Source of the DNA: Pseudomonadota bacterium
Lineage (GTDB): Bacteria; Pseudomonadota; Gammaproteobacteria; Burkholderiales; Burkholderiaceae_B
NCBI GenBank assembly: GCA_023440825.1
Contig: JAEXRL010000027.1
Coordinates: 29,524-93,523 of the forward strand
DNA: 64,000 nt
Direction: 5' to 3'
Shown piece after piece: positions 62,254-64,000 of the stretch (position 1 is its first letter; each line of letters begins with the position of its first letter). Under the pieces are notes generated by a model. That model was given only the letters and a program-made list of their open reading frames with translations, ran no database searches and was not told where the DNA came from. The translations under genes were made by a program, and so were the position numbers.

Positions 62254-63009
62254 ATGACTCAATCTAACCAACAGCTTGCAGACTTAGTTGCCAGCCAAAT
62301 AGAAAAGCTCATCGCCGACAGCGTATTAAAGCCAGGCCAAGCTCTCCCTTCTGAGCGACGCTTAACCCAAAAGCTGGGCGTTTCTCGTAGTGCCTTACGC
62401 GAGGGATTACATATACTCAGAGCCAGAGGACTGATACACACTAAAGCAGCTAAAGGCTCTTTTGTAAGTAATTTAATTGCCCCCACACTACACAGTCCGG
62501 TTGAGCACCTGCTACAAAGTCAGCGCAAAGCAATTTATGATCTATTAGAGCTACGTGAATTACTGGAAAGTGAAGCCGCTAAATTAGCGGCCGAACGAGG
62601 CACAAGCGCAGATTTCGCCTTAATCAAGAGACGTTATGAAGAACTGCAGGCTTCTCCACACGGCAAAGACAACCTGGATGCGCACGCTGAACTTGATCAC
62701 GCTTTCCATCTAGCTATAAGTGAAGCCTCTCATAATGCTTTGCTTGTGCATGTTTTAAGTTCACTGAACGACCTCACTCTAAGCTCTGTGCGCACATCCA
62801 TTAATCATCTTTATCCGCGCGAGAAGAGTCGACTGCAAATCGACAAGCAGCATGCCAAACTTTATGCAGCAATAAGCAGCAAAATGCCCGAACAAGCGCG
62901 TAAAGCGGCTCGTGAGCATATACAAAGCATACGTAAAAACCTACAAGAGCTGGAACAAGAGCAAGAGCGCCTAAAGCACGCTAGACAAAGATTGGAAGGC
63001 TGGCATTGA
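62254..63009 (+). CDS. glcC: GntR/FadR-family regulator, GlcC-like
   Basis: A 251-aa regulator. The N-terminal winged HTH is LPSERRLTQKLGVSRSALREGLHILRARGLI, followed by an all-helical FCD ligand domain with LLELRELLESEAAKLAAERG and DLDAHAELDHAFHLAI-like motifs (metal/ligand site residues Asp/His). The C-terminus is charged and helical. Divergent from glcDEF, with two TGGTCNGACCA sites between, so the ligand is probably glycolate. Confidence 0.9.
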   Translation: MTQSNQQLADLVASQIEKLIADSVLKPGQALPSERRLTQKLGVSRSALREGLHILRARGLIHTKAAKGSFVSNLIAPTLHSPVEHLLQSQRKAIYDLLELRELLESEAAKLAAERGTSADFALIKRRYEELQASPHGKDNLDAHAELDHAFHLAISEASHNALLVHVLSSLNDLTLSSVRTSINHLYPREKSRLQIDKQHAKLYAAISSKMPEQARKAAREHIQSIRKNLQELEQEQERLKHARQRLEGWH

Positions 63010-63035
63010 GTTCCTTCCCAAAGTGCGTAGCCCGA

Positions 63036-63764
63036 TCAGCTCAGGCTCATCGGAGCAAGTCGGCGATAGACGAGAAAACGCCCTTTATACGCAATGTCCT
63101 CACCTTGATCGTCTAGTAAGATACGATGGCGTAAACATTTATTACGCATCAACTGAAAACCGTAGGCCGCGACAGCTCGGCTAAAAGCATTGTGATAGCC
63201 ACGATTGGGATCAACTACCCACAGCTCCGCAGCAGGCTTGGCGACGCGATCAATTAATTCAGCAAGCAGCTCAGGAATATCTCGCTCATACAGCAAGTCG
63301 CTAGCTATGATCAAATCAAAACGCTTACTGACTTCTTGTACACCCATATCAAGCAGTAAACCAGCGCTTGCCTGCTGCCCCCATTGGGCGTGACGATAAG
63401 GCAAACCCACAAGCCCGTTAAGCTGTTGATTCGCGTTCAGAAAGTTCACTGCCATAGGATGGCGATCACTGGCAACGATTTGCGCACCGCGTCTGTGTGC
63501 CACCAGACTGGCCAGTGCTAAACCGCAGCCTAACTCTAATATACGTTCGTCCTCACGTACAGGACGTAAAGCGATTTGAGTCGCCAACTGTATGCTGGAG
63601 GGCCAAAGCATGCCAAATAAAGGCCATGAAGCAGAACAAATGCCTAGGGCTTTTGCGTGCCCGAAGGGATCATGGAACTGCTGCTGATCATATAAGTGTT
63701 GAATCGATAAAGACTCTGTTTCCGCGATAGCTATTTCACGTACCCGAGTACGTATCGCGTTCAT
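63036..63764 (-). CDS. Class I SAM-dependent methyltransferase
   Basis: A 242-aa enzyme. The SAM motif I is ILELGCGLALASL, motif II VASDRHPMAVNFLNANQ, and the catalytic-region segment FDLIIASDLLYERD resembles the METTL21/METTL23-type protein methyltransferases (DLxY). The substrate is unknown. It is convergent with the glcC-like gene and ends 26 bases from it. Confidence 0.8.
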   Translation of the reverse strand: MNAIRTRVREIAIAETESLSIQHLYDQQQFHDPFGHAKALGICSASWPLFGMLWPSSIQLATQIALRPVREDERILELGCGLALASLVAHRRGAQIVASDRHPMAVNFLNANQQLNGLVGLPYRHAQWGQQASAGLLLDMGVQEVSKRFDLIIASDLLYERDIPELLAELIDRVAKPAAELWVVDPNRGYHNAFSRAVAAYGFQLMRNKCLRHRILLDDQGEDIAYKGRFLVYRRLAPMSLS

Positions 63765-63855
63765 CTGCGAATAATTGTAATAATAAACATGACCCAGTAT
63801 GGCTTATCTACACATAAAAGGCCAGCCAAGCTCAATTCAGCAATTTTCAAGCATA

Positions 63856-63892
63856 AAAAAACCCCGCAAGATATATTCTTGCGGGGTTTTTG
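63856..63892 (-). terminator. Intrinsic terminator of rRNA operon
   Basis: ACCCCGCAAG and CTTGCGGGGT form a ten-base-pair stem with a seven-base loop (ATATATT). On the minus strand the stem is followed by a T-run from AAAAAA at 63855-63860. It lies about nine bases past the 5S rRNA 3' end, the expected location. Confidence 0.95.
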
Positions 63893-63900
63893 GTATAAGT

Positions 63901-64000
63901 GCCTGACGATGACCTACTTTCACAGACGTCCGTCCACTATCATCGGCGCTAAAGCGTTTCACGGTCCTGTTCGGGATGGGAAGGAGTGGGTCCACTTTGC
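63901..64000 (-). rRNA. rrf: 5S rRNA, 3' part, cut by window edge
   Basis: The reverse complement contains the conserved 5S segments CCCATCCCGAACAGGACCGTGAAACG, given here in part as TCCCGAACAGGACCGTGAAA, and GATGATAGTG, and ends ...CATCGTCAGGC. About 100 of the normal 115-120 bases are present; the 5' end is outside the window. It is the last gene of an rRNA operon that enters from the right on the minus strand. Confidence 0.97.

Noticed and set aside
1..64000. CRISPR arrays, insertion sequences and prophage genes.
   Set aside because: No regularly spaced direct repeats, transposase-like genes, integrases or phage structural genes were seen.

Overview
The window (about 64 kb, GC near 50%) looks chromosomal and comes from a betaproteobacterium, most likely an Alcaligenaceae relative of Bordetella, Achromobacter or Alcaligenes. 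Two things support this. The flagellar and chemotaxis order (flhDC, motAB, cheAW, an MCP, cheR, cheB, cheYZ, flhBAF, flgNMA, flgBCDEFGHIJKL) is the one I know from Bordetella-type genomes, and the partial 5S rRNA at the right edge has a betaproteobacterial sequence. No species name can be given from the sequence alone.

Region 1 (1-29,900) is a nearly complete early/middle flagellar and chemotaxis locus. Reading leftwards from flhDC (master activator), it holds stator genes motAB, chemotaxis signalling genes (cheA, cheW, one 4-helix-bundle MCP, cheR, cheB, cheY, cheZ), export apparatus genes flhB and flhA, and flhF. A short rightward block has flgA-flgM-flgN. A long leftward operon runs flgB to flgL and ends in a second MCP, followed by a partial lipoprotein gene at the window edge. 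No cheD is present, and none of fliA or the fli genes are in the window. FlhF is unusually long (774 aa).

Region 2 (29,900-34,650) has a long AT-rich control region upstream of flhDC, an NlpC/P60 lipoprotein hydrolase, divergent glpD and glpK for glycerol use, and a TM2-domain membrane protein.

Region 3 (34,650-43,850) is rich in metal and inorganic sulfur functions: a SulP anion permease with STAS domain; a Cd/Zn/Pb P-type ATPase divergent from a CadR/PbrR-type MerR regulator; a BigR/SqrR-type persulfide sensor with two YeeE/YedE half-transporters, divergent from an ETHE1-like persulfide dioxygenase; a SirB2-like protein; and a YeiH transporter divergent from a YeiE-like LysR regulator. Together these suggest handling of sulfide, persulfide, sulfite and sulfate.

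Region 4 (43,850-51,710) holds a patatin-like phospholipase, an EamA transporter, two tandem identical tRNA-Asn genes with their own promoters and terminators, a large autotransporter with a repetitive passenger, a PerM/AI-2E family membrane protein and a MAPEG protein.

Region 5 (51,710-64,000) holds a LysR regulator, a Bug-type substrate-binding protein and a PLP enzyme of uncertain substrate; a TonB-dependent siderophore receptor behind a Fur-box-like sequence; the S4 protein Hsp15; the glycolate oxidase genes glcDEF divergent from a GntR/FadR-family regulator with two matching TGGTCNGACCA sites between them; a SAM methyltransferase; and the 3' end of an rRNA operon (5S plus terminator) entering from the right on the minus strand. 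I see no CRISPR array, prophage or insertion sequence.
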